A stretch of DNA of 64,000 nucleotides, from assembly GCF_001424565.1 (NCBI RefSeq), contig NZ_LMOL01000009.1, positions 537-64,536 of the forward strand, written 5' to 3'. The notes under the pieces are model-generated. The model did no database searches. It saw only the letters and a list, made by a program, of their open reading frames with translations, and had not been told where the DNA came from. A program made the translations under genes and the position numbers. Positions 32,050-41,113 of the stretch are shown piece after piece; the first letter of the stretch is position 1, and each line of letters opens with the position of its first letter. The stretch comes from Arthrobacter sp. Leaf141. Its GTDB lineage: Bacteria; Actinomycetota; Actinomycetes; Actinomycetales; Micrococcaceae.

Positions 32050-32991
32050 ATGTACGCGATCGGTGTTGACCTGGGTGGCACCAAGACTGCTGCCGGGGTT
32101 GTTTCCGGAGCCGGGAAGGTCCTGTTTTCGGAGACCATTCCTACGCTGAACCGCGGCGGCGGCGCGGCGATCCTGGATGCTACTGCTGCGCTGGTTTCGG
32201 GGCTCATTTCCCGGGCCGCTGCTGCCGGGATCACCGTCGACCGCGTCGGGGCTGGTTCCGCCGGGGTGATCGATGCATCGCGCGGGGTGGTGGTTTCTGC
32301 TACCGACGCGATCCTCGGCTGGGCCGGGACGGACCTGACTGCCGGACTGGCCTCGCGGCTGGGGTTGCCGCCGTCGGCCGTGCGGGCCGTAAACGACGTC
32401 CACGCCCATGCGCTCGGCGAGGCCTGGACCGGCTCCGCCGCCGGAACGGCGAGTTCGCTCCTGGTGGCGTTCGGCACCGGCGTCGGCGGCAGCTTTGTCC
32501 TGGCCGGCACTCCCGTCCTGGGCCATCGCCACGTGGGCGGGCATGTGGGCCACGTCGCCTCGCCCTATGCCTACCACAACGGTGCCGCGCTCCCCTGCGT
32601 CTGCGGCCACACGGGCCACGTCGAGGCCATCGCCTCCGGACCGGCCATCCTCGAATCCTTCCGCCGCTTCGGCGGCCCACCCCAGGTCCGGGACACCCGG
32701 GCCGTCTTTTCCTTGGCGCACGACGGCGACGCTGCCGCCATCAAGGCGATCGGCGCGGGCGCGGGCGCGGCGGGCCAGGTCGTGGGTGGCCTGGCCAACA
32801 TCCTGGACCCTGCCGTGGTGGTGGTTTCCGGTGGACTGGCCGATGCCGGCGACCTCTGGTGGCGCCCGATGGAACGCGCGCTGAGGGCCGAACTCCTGGC
32901 CCCGCTGGCGGACGTGCCGGTGCTGCGGGCAGCCCTGGGCAACACAGCCGCCATTGTGGGCGCAGGAAAACTCGTTCTGAAACCATGCTGA
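32050..32991 (+). CDS. nanK: N-acetylmannosamine kinase (ROK family)
   Basis: This is a 313-residue ROK sugar kinase that phosphorylates N-acetylmannosamine at C6. The N-terminal phosphate loop is IGVDLGGTKTAAG and the catalytic Asp lies in the VNDVHAHALGE region. The ROK metal site reads GHVGHVAS then LPCVCGHTGHVEAI, where the normal CxCGxxGC has His in place of the last Cys. ATG 32050 is preceded by GAGGAAG; the frame extends to GTG 32035 but that start is less likely. It is separated from nanA by the long hairpin and is 20 bp from nanE. Confidence 0.88.
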   Translation: MYAIGVDLGGTKTAAGVVSGAGKVLFSETIPTLNRGGGAAILDATAALVSGLISRAAAAGITVDRVGAGSAGVIDASRGVVVSATDAILGWAGTDLTAGLASRLGLPPSAVRAVNDVHAHALGEAWTGSAAGTASSLLVAFGTGVGGSFVLAGTPVLGHRHVGGHVGHVASPYAYHNGAALPCVCGHTGHVEAIASGPAILESFRRFGGPPQVRDTRAVFSLAHDGDAAAIKAIGAGAGAAGQVVGGLANILDPAVVVVSGGLADAGDLWWRPMERALRAELLAPLADVPVLRAALGNTAAIVGAGKLVLKPC

Positions 32992-33011
32992 AACTACTCG
33001 CAGGAGAACCC

Positions 33012-33698
33012 ATGATCCTCACTCCCGAAGGCCTTGAGGCCCTCCGCTCCCAATTGATCGTTTCCTGCCAGGCGTACCCCGGCGAGCCCATGCGGGATCC
33101 ACGCACCACCGGCCAGGTCGCCGCGTCGGCGGTGATCGGCGGGGCTGCGGCGATCCGCGTCCAGGGCCTGGCTGACATTGAGTTCACCAGGACCTCCGTC
33201 GACGTTCCCGTCATTGGGCTCTGGAAGGACGGCCACGACGGCGTCTTCATCACCCCCACCCTGCGGCACGCCCTGGCCGTGGCGAACGCCGGCGCCCACG
33301 TGGTGGCCATCGACGGCACGCGCCGGGCCCGCCCGGACGGCCTGAGTTTCGCCGCCACCGTCGCCGGGATCCACGCCGGGTCGCTCGCCCTGGTCATGGC
33401 CGACTGCGGCTCCCTCGATGATGCGCTGGCCGCCGCCGATGCCGGCGCGGACCTGATCGGCACCACCCTGTCCGGCTATTCCGGGGAGCGGCCAAAAACT
33501 GCCGGCCCGGACCTGGAACTCCTGGGCCTGATTGCTGCCGCCGGGCTCGCCGCACCCTTGATCGCCGAGGGCCGGATCCACACTCCGGCGCAGGCCAGGC
33601 AAGCCCTAAATGCCGGTGCGTTTGCGGTTGTGGTGGGGACTGCCATCACGCATCCGGCCAGCATCACCGGCTGGTTCAAAGGCGCCCTGGACGCCTGA
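33012..33698 (+). CDS. nanE: N-acetylmannosamine-6-phosphate 2-epimerase
   Basis: This 228-residue TIM-barrel enzyme converts ManNAc-6-P to GlcNAc-6-P. Signatures visible are QLIVSCQAYPGEPMRDP at the start, IEFTRTSVDVPVIGLWKDG, VVAIDGTRRARPDG, VMADCGSLDDALAAADAGAD followed by LIGTTLSGYS, and IAEGRIHTPAQARQALNAGA. AGGAGAACCC precedes ATG 33012. The next steps (NagA, NagB) are not in the window. It is convergent with nanR, with a small CCTGCC/GGCAGG hairpin at 33700-33715 between them. Confidence 0.93.
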   Translation: MILTPEGLEALRSQLIVSCQAYPGEPMRDPRTTGQVAASAVIGGAAAIRVQGLADIEFTRTSVDVPVIGLWKDGHDGVFITPTLRHALAVANAGAHVVAIDGTRRARPDGLSFAATVAGIHAGSLALVMADCGSLDDALAAADAGADLIGTTLSGYSGERPKTAGPDLELLGLIAAAGLAAPLIAEGRIHTPAQARQALNAGAFAVVVGTAITHPASITGWFKGALDA

Positions 33699-33720
33699 CC
33701 TGCCTCGCGGCAGGGGCGGC

Positions 33721-34452
33721 CTACTCCCCCGCAACGTCCTTGAGCTTGAGCCTGATGCCGTCGAAGTGCCTTTGCAGGCGTTCGGCGGCCAGGGCCTTGT
33801 CCCGGTTGGCCACGGCGTCGTAGATGTCCCAGTGGTCCTGGGCCTGCTGCTCCAGGTTGACGGTTCCGGTGCCGAGCGCCAGGTGGATCTGGCGGTACAC
33901 CTGCCAGAACACGTCGACCAGGCTGGTCAGCAGCTCGTTGTTGAGGGGCGCGTACAGGCGGCGGTGGAATTCGGCGTCGTGCTCCACCAGCATTTCGCCG
34001 CGGCTGGCAGCTTCCTGCATGCCCTGCATCACGGCCTTAAGCTCTGCGAGGTGTTCCTCGGTCAGCACATCGATGGCCGAGCCGATCAGGCCGGATTCCA
34101 GGGCCTGGCGCACGTCCACCAGCTCCATGGCCTCTTCGCCCTTGTGGCGCAGCGAGAGGCGGCCACGGAAGGTCAGTCCAGCCACCAACGCCGTGAAGTT
34201 GTTCGGAGCCACAAACATGCCGAAGCCGTGCCGGATCTCGATGACGCCCAGGGCCTGGAGCACCTTGAGGGACTCCCGGACCGTGTTCCGGCCAACGCCG
34301 AGTTCCGTTGACAACTCGCTCTCGGTGGGCAGTGCATCGCCCACGTCCAGTCCGCGCTCTAGGATAAGATCCATGATCCGTGTCTGCAGGGCCTGGGAGC
34401 GGAGCTGGGCACTGAATCGGGCTGGCGAAACTCCTGCAGGCGCTGTGGTCAC
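33721..34452 (-). CDS. nanR: GntR/FadR-family regulator, probable NanR
   Basis: This 243-residue protein has an N-terminal winged helix (ALPTESELSTELGVGRNTVRESLKVLQALG; the recognition helix is in GVGRNTVRESLKVL) and a C-terminal all-helical FCD effector domain. The start is GTG 34452 with a strong AAGGAG. The family usually represses sugar-acid genes and releases DNA on binding the sugar. Its place at the end of the nan locus, convergent with nanE, makes it the likely sialic acid repressor. A GTATAC palindrome lies in its own promoter region, suggesting autoregulation. Confidence 0.83.
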   Translation of the reverse strand: MTTAPAGVSPARFSAQLRSQALQTRIMDLILERGLDVGDALPTESELSTELGVGRNTVRESLKVLQALGVIEIRHGFGMFVAPNNFTALVAGLTFRGRLSLRHKGEEAMELVDVRQALESGLIGSAIDVLTEEHLAELKAVMQGMQEAASRGEMLVEHDAEFHRRLYAPLNNELLTSLVDVFWQVYRQIHLALGTGTVNLEQQAQDHWDIYDAVANRDKALAAERLQRHFDGIRLKLKDVAGE

Positions 34453-34497
34453 GATATCTCCTTAGGCAGCCGTCGGGTGGCGGCCTTTTCTCTTCTC

Positions 34498-34509
34498 CCA
34501 GTATACAGG
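34498..34509. promoter_or_regulatory. Candidate NanR autoregulatory palindrome
   Basis: CCAGTATACAGG is a near-perfect 12-bp palindrome (one mismatched pair) centred on GTATAC, about 46 bp upstream of the nanR start. GT-N-AC cores are typical of FadR-type operators. Ownership by NanR is inference. Confidence 0.4.
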
Positions 34510-34540
34510 AGATGGGACGTCCCCTGTCTGCTTTGGCCAA

Positions 34541-34584
34541 AGAAAAACGCCATTCCCGCCGGAATTTCTCCGGCTGGAATGGCG
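34541..34584 (-). terminator. Terminator of the uronate operon
   Basis: Reading the minus strand, the arms 34584-34570 and 34562-34548 form a 15-bp stem (13 matched pairs plus wobble) with a 7-nt loop, followed by TTTTTCTTT. It lies 26 bp after the stop of the gluconokinase-GH3 gene. Confidence 0.88.
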
Positions 34585-34609
34585 CCGTTTCTTGTGGGTA
34601 AAGCCCAGG

Positions 34610-36874
34610 CTAGAGCCTGGTGTCAAAGGACCCGCAAAACACGTTCTCGTTGAACGTGCCGGTGAATTCCGACTTGCCCTGGATCTTCTGCACCGCGGCA
34701 CGGATCGCCTCGCGGCTGCCGGCGTGGGCATGGATGGCAGTCCGGACCATGGGCACGTCAATCAGGTGGTTGGGCTGGTTGAGGGACACAAACACCGTGG
34801 GAACCTCGGTGCTGTACCACGGGATCTCCGCGGCCATGGGGCTGGACCACTTGATCCGGATGGCGGCCTCCTGTGCGAAGCCCTTCACGTTGGCAAACAC
34901 AAAGGCGGCGTCGTATCTGGCGGGATAGTCGTCCGTGGCTTCCTCGGCCAGCACAGACATGAAGTTCACGTCTTCCTCGCCCGCGGCCTCCCGCTGCTCC
35001 GCGGTCCGGAACAGGTGCACCTCGAATCCGGCGGCTTCGAGCTCCTCGTGGACGGTATCGAGGTAGGCCAGCGGATCGGCGCGGGTGAAGTCCGCACCGC
35101 CGGAAACGCCGTACAGGCGGATCCGCTTATGCGTCGCGGGTGTGATGGGCAGGTTGCCGGCGGTGTCCTTGACCAGGGTGACCGTTTTGTCCGCGATGTC
35201 CGCGGCAATGGCGCGGTGCACCTCGCCGCCGATCACTTCGAGAGCGGCTGCCGGCGGCACCAGGTCCGTCGCGTTCCTGCGGTGCAGGCCGAGGCTGGCC
35301 TTCAGGCCGAGGATCCGGCGCAGGGCATCGTGCAGCCGTTGCTCGGTGAGGACCCCCGACTTGTACCCCTCCAGCATGTAGCCGAAATCCTCTGCCGGGT
35401 TGCGGAAGAAGAGGAACATGTCGCAGCCTGCGGCGATGGTGGCGGGGACCAGGTCGCTGCGCTTCATGGCCTGCGTAAGTCCCACCATCAACGATGCGTC
35501 GGTCAGGATGAGCCCGTTGAAGCCCAGTTCGCCGCGGAGCAGGTCCTGCAGCAGTTCCGGTGCCAGCGTGGCCGGCAGGATGTCGCGGTCCGCGATTCCC
35601 GGCCGGAAATGCCGCGACAGTTCCGGCGCCCCGATGTGCCCGGCCATGATGGATTGCACGCCGTGCCCAATCAGCTCCCGGTAGACGTGCCCGTAGGTCC
35701 GGTTCCAGTTCCCGTAGCCCAGGGTGTTGTATGACGTAACCACGTGCTGGTCCCGTTCGTCCATGCCGTCGCCCGGGAAGTGCTTCATGGCGCAGACGGT
35801 GGGCGATTCGCTGATGCCGTCGAAGTACTCCTTGGCCCGCTCCACCACGACCTCCGGCGTATTACCGAAGGACCGGGTGGAGACCACGGTGTTCCGCCAG
35901 TTGTAGTGGATGTCCACGATGGGAGCGAAAGCCCAGTTGCACCCCAGGGCCGCCGTTTCCACGCCTGCTACCTGGCCCATCCGCCGGGCAATCCCTTTGT
36001 CCGGATGGGAGCCGGCCTGCAGGTGCGTGCTCACGAAGGTTCCGTCGTCGCAGCTGCCGGCGCCACCCATTTCCGGGTTTGAGGCCACCAGCAGCGGAAT
36101 CCGCGACCGCGACTGGGCATACCGGATGTGTTCCTGGACGGCTGCCGAGGGGCCCGGCCGGTAGCGCATGCCGCCCACGTGGTACGTGTCCAGGACCTCG
36201 TCCAGGTACCGGGGGGCGTAGCTGTTGTTGTGGTTGATGAACAGCTGGCCGATCTTCTCCTCCAGCGTCATCGCGGAGAGGGTGCCCTCCACCCAGGCGA
36301 TGGCCTCGGCGTCGAGCGTGAACGGCGCCGCGGTGAGGTCCACGTCGAACTGCCGCCGTCCGGCACCGGCCGGCCCCAGGGCGGCCAGCGCCCGGTCCAC
36401 CTGTTGGTCCACCGGCAAGGCGATGTCCACCACCACACCCGCCTCATCCGGCTGCAGCTCCTCGAGCGTGTCCAGCTGGGAGTCCAGCAGCGACAGGGGC
36501 ATAAAGTGTCCCGGCCGGGCCGCCATCCGGCCGGCCAGGAGGTCCCGGCCGCCGTGCAGGTGGACAAACACCACGGACGCGTCGCCGCTGCGGATCAGGT
36601 CGCGGTAGCGGCGTTTGAGCGCGCTGCACGCAATCACCAGGCCCGCGTCCGACGCCGAGAAGCGGCTGCCGATTTCAGCCAGCCACGGTGCGCGGTCGGC
36701 GTCGTCCAATGGAGTTCCGGCAGCCATTTTGTCGATGTTTGACTGCGGATGCAGCGAATCGCCGTCGACGAAGATTGCGCCAAGGCGTTCGGCGAGGGCC
36801 GCGCCCACAGTGCTTTTGCCGCAGCTGGTCACGCCCATCACCACAATGTGGGCCGGGGCTTGTTTACCAGTCAT
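34610..36874 (-). CDS. Gluconokinase fused to a GH3 glycosidase
   Basis: This is a 754-residue single frame. Residues 1-165 are a full GntK-type kinase (P-loop [53 protein letters not shown]). After a short linker, residues ~185-754 are a GH3 enzyme: [27 protein letters not shown] (the Asp-x-His pair used as acid/base by N-acetylglucosaminidase-type GH3) and the nucleophile Asp in [12 protein letters not shown]-terminal sandwich domain follows. There is no signal peptide, so it is cytoplasmic. ATG 36874 overlaps the manD stop by 11 bp, so it is the last gene of the uronate operon. The kinase would phosphorylate gluconate or a related acid, and the glycosidase would release sugars from imported glycosides. 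I know of no standard family with this fusion. Confidence 0.85.
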   Translation of the reverse strand: MTGKQAPAHIVVMGVTSCGKSTVGAALAERLGAIFVDGDSLHPQSNIDKMAAGTPLDDADRAPWLAEIGSRFSASDAGLVIACSALKRRYRDLIRSGDASVVFVHLHGGRDLLAGRMAARPGHFMPLSLLDSQLDTLEELQPDEAGVVVDIALPVDQQVDRALAALGPAGAGRRQFDVDLTAAPFTLDAEAIAWVEGTLSAMTLEEKIGQLFINHNNSYAPRYLDEVLDTYHVGGMRYRPGPSAAVQEHIRYAQSRSRIPLLVASNPEMGGAGSCDDGTFVSTHLQAGSHPDKGIARRMGQVAGVETAALGCNWAFAPIVDIHYNWRNTVVSTRSFGNTPEVVVERAKEYFDGISESPTVCAMKHFPGDGMDERDQHVVTSYNTLGYGNWNRTYGHVYRELIGHGVQSIMAGHIGAPELSRHFRPGIADRDILPATLAPELLQDLLRGELGFNGLILTDASLMVGLTQAMKRSDLVPATIAAGCDMFLFFRNPAEDFGYMLEGYKSGVLTEQRLHDALRRILGLKASLGLHRRNATDLVPPAAALEVIGGEVHRAIAADIADKTVTLVKDTAGNLPITPATHKRIRLYGVSGGADFTRADPLAYLDTVHEELEAAGFEVHLFRTAEQREAAGEEDVNFMSVLAEEATDDYPARYDAAFVFANVKGFAQEAAIRIKWSSPMAAEIPWYSTEVPTVFVSLNQPNHLIDVPMVRTAIHAHAGSREAIRAAVQKIQGKSEFTGTFNENVFCGSFDTRL

Positions 36875-38093
36875 GGACGGTACCGTCCACCGGGCGGTTG
36901 TACGGCAGGTAGGCCTGCTGGTACGGGAACGCGGCGGCGGCTTCCTCGTTGAATTCGACGCCGATGCCTGGCTCGTTGCCCGGGTGCAGGTAGCCGTCCT
37001 TGAATGTCATGGACTGCTGGAAGACCTCGTTGGTCTTGTCCGAGTGCTGCATGTATTCCTGGATCCCGTAGTTATGGATGGCCAGGCCCACGTGCAGCTG
37101 CGCGGCGAAGCCCACCGGGGAAATGTCCGTAGGGCCGTGGAAGCCGGACTTGATCTGGTACTGCGCGGCGAAGTCCATCACCTTCTTCAGCGGGGAAATG
37201 CCGCCGAAGTGGGTGGAGGCGGCCCGGACGTAGTCGATCAGCTGTTCCTTGATGATGGTCTGGTAGTCGTACACGGTGTTGAAGATTTCGCCGATTGCCA
37301 GCGGCGTGGTGGTGTGCTGGCGGACCAGGCGGAGCGCTTCCTGGTTCTCCGCCGGGGTGCAGTCCTCAAGCCAGAAGAGGTCGTAAGGCTCCAGGGCCTT
37401 GCCCAGCTTGGCGGCCTGGATGGGTGTCATCCGGTGGTGCCCGTCGTGGAGCAGCGGCAGTTCCGAGCCGAACTCGTTGCGCACGGCTTCGAACACGGTG
37501 GGCAGGTGGCGCAGGTACGCGCGGGTGTCCCAGTCTTCCTCCACAGGGAACGCGCCCCGGCCGGCGGGCTCGTAGTCGTAGCGTTCACCCGAGGCCTGGG
37601 CCTGGGCGGCTACCCCGTAGACAGCCTTGATGCCGGGGACCGCGGTCTGGATCCGCACCGATTTGTAGCCCAGTTCCAGGTGCTCGCGGACCGAATCAAA
37701 CAGCGAAGGGATGTCCGCGCCGGAGGCGTGGCCGTAGGCGCGCAGCCCGTTCCGCGAGGCGCCGCCCAACAGCTGGTACACGGGCATGCCGGCCAGTTTG
37801 CCCTTGATGTCCCACAGGGCCATGTCCACTGCGGCGATCGCGGCCATCGTCACCGGCCCGCGCCGCCAATACGAGGACCGGTAAAGGAACTGCCAGGTGT
37901 CCTCAATCCGGTGCGGGTCCTTTCCGATCAGCAGTTGCGCCACATGCTCCTTGAGGTACGCGGCCACCGCGAGTTCGCGGCCGTTGAGGGTGGCGTCGCC
38001 GATGCCGGTGACTCCGTCCTCGGTGGTGATGCGCAGGGTCACGAAGTTGCGCGAGGGGCTTGTCACGAAGACTTCGGCGGCAATGATTTTCAC
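36864..38093 (-). CDS. manD: D-mannonate dehydratase (enolase superfamily)
   Basis: This 409-residue protein is of the ManD/RspA type and dehydrates D-mannonate to 2-keto-3-deoxy-D-gluconate. Recognisable are [20 protein letters not shown] followed by [20 protein letters not shown] with metal ligands, [21 protein letters not shown], and the C-terminal GIQEYMQHS and [10 protein letters not shown]. The start is GTG 38093 with AAAGGA 6 nt upstream. Family members range from efficient mannonate dehydratases to weak ones. Adjacency to uxaC and uxuB supports the efficient type, with ManD replacing UxuA. Confidence 0.9.
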   Translation of the reverse strand: MKIIAAEVFVTSPSRNFVTLRITTEDGVTGIGDATLNGRELAVAAYLKEHVAQLLIGKDPHRIEDTWQFLYRSSYWRRGPVTMAAIAAVDMALWDIKGKLAGMPVYQLLGGASRNGLRAYGHASGADIPSLFDSVREHLELGYKSVRIQTAVPGIKAVYGVAAQAQASGERYDYEPAGRGAFPVEEDWDTRAYLRHLPTVFEAVRNEFGSELPLLHDGHHRMTPIQAAKLGKALEPYDLFWLEDCTPAENQEALRLVRQHTTTPLAIGEIFNTVYDYQTIIKEQLIDYVRAASTHFGGISPLKKVMDFAAQYQIKSGFHGPTDISPVGFAAQLHVGLAIHNYGIQEYMQHSDKTNEVFQQSMTFKDGYLHPGNEPGIGVEFNEEAAAAFPYQQAYLPYNRPVDGTVHDW

Positions 38094-38190
38094 AGCTGGT
38101 CCTTTCAGGCGGACGGGGCAGTTGGGGGTGGTTCGGGAGTGGATGGGAAGGCCAGCGGAAACCGGGGTGACCGGACGGTTTTGGCACGTG

Positions 38191-39615
38191 TCAGCCGGGG
38201 GCCGGGGATGCGGCCACCCTCCCGGTGAGGCCCCCGATCAGCTCCACAACGGCGGCATCCGCCGCGAGGTCCGCGTCCACCAGTTCAAGCAAGGCGCGGA
38301 GCCGTTCGGTTCCAGCCAGGGCATTGGCCGCCTCGACTCCGGCCGCCAATGGATCCTGGGCAGGCGGCAACTGGGCCGTGCAGTCCAGCCAGGCAGCAAT
38401 CATCAGGGCGGCCGCGGCACCGGTCCTGCCGGCCGCCCGCTCGGCGCGCAGGACGGGGACGGCGCGCATCCTGAGCTTGGTGGTCCCGTCCATGGCGATC
38501 TGCGCCAGATGGTGGGCGATCCTGGCGTTGCCGAACCGCGCCAGCAAGGCAGCCCGGTAGGCGGGTACGTCCAGGCCTTCGGCGGGCAGGTTGGCCTCCG
38601 CTTCATCCCAGAACGCCTCCACGGCGTGCCGGCATGCGGGGTCGGCCAGGGCCTGGGCCACGGTGGCGTGTCCGCGGACCTGGCCGGCATAGGCCAGCAG
38701 CGAGTGGGCGCCGTTCAGCAGCCAGAGCTTCCGGTTCTCATAAGGTTCGATGTCTTCGACAAAGAGCGCTCCGGCGTCTTCCCAGCGCGGCCTGCCCGCG
38801 GGGAATTCCCCGCTCAGGACCCAGCTGGAGAAGGGTTCGGCCACCACCGGAGAGGAGTCCCGGTAGCCGCAGGCGGATGCCACAGCTTCAAGGTCCGCTG
38901 CCGTGGTCCGGGGCGTGATCCGGTCCACGGACGTGCTGACGAAGCTGACTGCGTCACGGATCCACTCCGCCAGCGCCGGCTCCCAGGCCCCGGCCATGCC
39001 CAGTACGGCATTGCGGGCCACGGTCCCGTTGTGCGAAAGGTTGTCGCAGCAGACCACTGCCAGGGGTCCCGCCGCCGCTGCCCGGCGGGCGGCGAGGCCA
39101 AGGACCAGGCGGCCCAGCGGCGTCACCGGCCGGCCCGTACCGCGCAGGGCCGCGAGGTCCGCGGCCACCTCCGGCGCGGCAGCGTCGAACCCGCCATCGG
39201 CGGTGGCCAGGTACCCGGCTTCGGTGATGGTGAGCGTGACCACGGCCGTTGCCCGCGCGGCCAGCAGCGCGGCAAGCCGGTCGACGTCGGCACCGTCCAC
39301 CGCTTCGACGATGCTGCCAACCACGCTGAACGAGTCACCCGCGTCGGCCCGCTCCACCACGGTGAAGAGGCCGTCCTGGGCTGCCAGCGCGAGGGCTGCG
39401 TCCGGACGCCTGCCCGTGAACGCGGCGATTCCCCATTGCGCCGCATCGCCGGCCTGCTGGGTATACCAGGCCTGGTGCGAGCGGTGGAAGGCGCCCAGGC
39501 CCAGGTGGACCATCCGTACCGGCGCCTTGGGCGCATTCCGGAGCTCCCGGGTAAGCCGGGGCAGTCCGGCGGCGGACTCTTTGCCTTGGGCTCTGTCCTG
39601 CAGGCCGGCGCTCAC
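38191..39615 (-). CDS. uxuB: Fructuronate reductase / mannitol dehydrogenase family
   Basis: This 474-residue NAD-dependent long-chain polyol dehydrogenase reduces D-fructuronate to D-mannonate. The Rossmann start is [19 protein letters not shown], and the catalytic region includes [19 protein letters not shown] with the conserved Lys-x4-Asn-x2-His. I set the start at GTG 39615, whose GTGA overlaps the uxaC stop, because the longer frame (to 39873) runs into uxaC and is Arg/Pro-rich. It lies between uxaC and manD in the operon; 97 bp separate it from manD. Confidence 0.9.
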   Translation of the reverse strand: MSAGLQDRAQGKESAAGLPRLTRELRNAPKAPVRMVHLGLGAFHRSHQAWYTQQAGDAAQWGIAAFTGRRPDAALALAAQDGLFTVVERADAGDSFSVVGSIVEAVDGADVDRLAALLAARATAVVTLTITEAGYLATADGGFDAAAPEVAADLAALRGTGRPVTPLGRLVLGLAARRAAAAGPLAVVCCDNLSHNGTVARNAVLGMAGAWEPALAEWIRDAVSFVSTSVDRITPRTTAADLEAVASACGYRDSSPVVAEPFSSWVLSGEFPAGRPRWEDAGALFVEDIEPYENRKLWLLNGAHSLLAYAGQVRGHATVAQALADPACRHAVEAFWDEAEANLPAEGLDVPAYRAALLARFGNARIAHHLAQIAMDGTTKLRMRAVPVLRAERAAGRTGAAAALMIAAWLDCTAQLPPAQDPLAAGVEAANALAGTERLRALLELVDADLAADAAVVELIGGLTGRVAASPAPG

Positions 39616-41036
39616 AGCTTGAAGACCCGGCGCGGGGAGCCGTCCACCAGGTCCACGATGAGCTCGTGGGCCCTGTCCTCGGAGACGCGGTGCTCGGCCA
39701 CAAGGCGGGCCAGGAAGGACGCCTCGATCCGGCGGGAGGCATCGTGCCGGGCCGGGATGGAGCAGAAGGCCCTGGTGTCGTCGATGAACCCCGAGGACCG
39801 GGAGAAGCCGGCGGTTTCGGTGACGGCGGAACGGAACCGCAGCATGGCGTCCGGGGCGTCCAGGAACCACCACGGGGCGCCAAGGTAGACGGCCGGGTAG
39901 AAGCCGGCCAAAGGCGCCAGTTCGCGGGAAAAGACTGTCTCGTCCATGGCGAACAGCACCAGGTGGAAGTCCTTGGCGTTGCCGAAGTCCTGCAGGACGG
40001 GACGGATGCTTTCGGTGTAGTCGATGGCGAACGGAATGTCGTGCCCGCTGTCCGCCCCGAAGGTGTTGAACGTGGGTTCGTGATGGTTCCGGTAGGAGCC
40101 GGGGTGGATGGTCATGACCAGGCCGTCCGCTACTGACATCCGAGCCATCTGGTACATCATGTGCGCTTCGAAGTCCTCGCGGTCCGCGGCGCTGGCCTGG
40201 CCGGCCCTGGCGCGGTCAAACAGCCTGGCCGCGTCGGCGGCCTCGAGCATGAGCGTGCGGGGCGTCCGCACGCCATGGTCTGCGGAGACGGCGCCGTGCT
40301 CAATGAAGTACTGCCGCCGGTTTTCCAGCGCGGTGAGGTAGCCCGCGTAGCCCGTGCCGCCGTCACCCGCTGCTGCAATCAGGCGCTCCACGTTACCGGC
40401 CCACTCCGGGTGCGCGATGTTCAGGTACTGGTCCGGCCGGAAGGTCGGCAGGACGCGGCCGTGGAAGGTGGGGTCCCCGGCGATGGCCTTGTGGCTGGCC
40501 AGGTCATCCAGGGGGTCATCGGTGGTGGCGAGGACCTCGATGTTGAAGTCCTTGAAGAGCTGGCGGGGCCGGAAGCCGGGTTCCTGGAGCCGGGCGCTGA
40601 TGGCGTCGAAGCTGGCATCCGGTTCGGTTGCGGAGGGCTCGCTGTGCAGGCCGAACACGCTCTGGAACTGGTTGCGCAGCCAGTAGCCGGACGCGGTCCC
40701 TTCGAACAGGGGCCAGGCCTTGCAGAACTCGCGCCATACGGTGCGGGAATCCGGGGCGGCGCCGGGGTTGCCGTGGCTGCCGGCCTGGGGCCGCAGGAGG
40801 TTCTGGTCCACGCCCGCGGAGTGGATCAGCCGGGTGACGTAGTGGTCCGGACTGACCAGCAGCACCGCAGGGTCCGGAAACGGCGTGTTGTGTTCAATGA
40901 CCGCGGCATCAACGTGGCCGTGCGGGGAAATGATGGGCAGGTCCTTGACTCGCTGGAAAAGATCCCTGGCAATCCTGCGGGTTCCGGGATCGGCGGGCAG
41001 GAGCCTGTCCGGGTTGACGGCAATCGACTGTGACAT
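39612..41036 (-). CDS. uxaC: Glucuronate isomerase
   Basis: This 474-residue amidohydrolase-fold isomerase converts D-glucuronate to D-fructuronate, the first step of the pathway. Signatures are LPIISPHGHVDAAVI near the N terminus (metal His), EVLATTDDPLDDLASHK, MVMTIHPGSYRNHHEP-like text around residue 305, and LGAPWWFLDAPDAMLRFR. ATG 41036 is followed by SQSIAVNPDRLLPADP; the Shine-Dalgarno is weak. It is the first gene of the uxaC-uxuB-manD-gntK/GH3 operon and has a LacI operator in its promoter. Confidence 0.95.
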   Translation of the reverse strand: MSQSIAVNPDRLLPADPGTRRIARDLFQRVKDLPIISPHGHVDAAVIEHNTPFPDPAVLLVSPDHYVTRLIHSAGVDQNLLRPQAGSHGNPGAAPDSRTVWREFCKAWPLFEGTASGYWLRNQFQSVFGLHSEPSATEPDASFDAISARLQEPGFRPRQLFKDFNIEVLATTDDPLDDLASHKAIAGDPTFHGRVLPTFRPDQYLNIAHPEWAGNVERLIAAAGDGGTGYAGYLTALENRRQYFIEHGAVSADHGVRTPRTLMLEAADAARLFDRARAGQASAADREDFEAHMMYQMARMSVADGLVMTIHPGSYRNHHEPTFNTFGADSGHDIPFAIDYTESIRPVLQDFGNAKDFHLVLFAMDETVFSRELAPLAGFYPAVYLGAPWWFLDAPDAMLRFRSAVTETAGFSRSSGFIDDTRAFCSIPARHDASRRIEASFLARLVAEHRVSEDRAHELIVDLVDGSPRRVFKL

Positions 41037-41065
41037 AAGTCAATGGTCCGGGTCCGTCAGCCATC

Positions 41066-41083
41066 TTGTCAACCGGTTGCCAA
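41066..41083. promoter_or_regulatory. LacI-family operator upstream of uxaC
   Basis: TTGTCAACCGGTTGCCAA is an 18-bp palindrome with eight of nine pairs matching and the CG-centred AACCGGTT core typical of LacI/GalR proteins. On the minus strand it includes TTGACA, a good -35 box, so binding would block the uxaC promoter. The LacI-type gene lies 31 bp away. Confidence 0.75.
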
Positions 41084-41113
41084 AAGTTGCCATTGGCTGC
41101 TGACCCGCATTTA

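Noticed and set aside
39616..39873. N-terminal extension of the fructuronate reductase frame
   Set aside because: It overlaps uxaC, is Arg/Pro-rich, and a GTG overlapping the uxaC stop starts the protein where homologues of the family begin.
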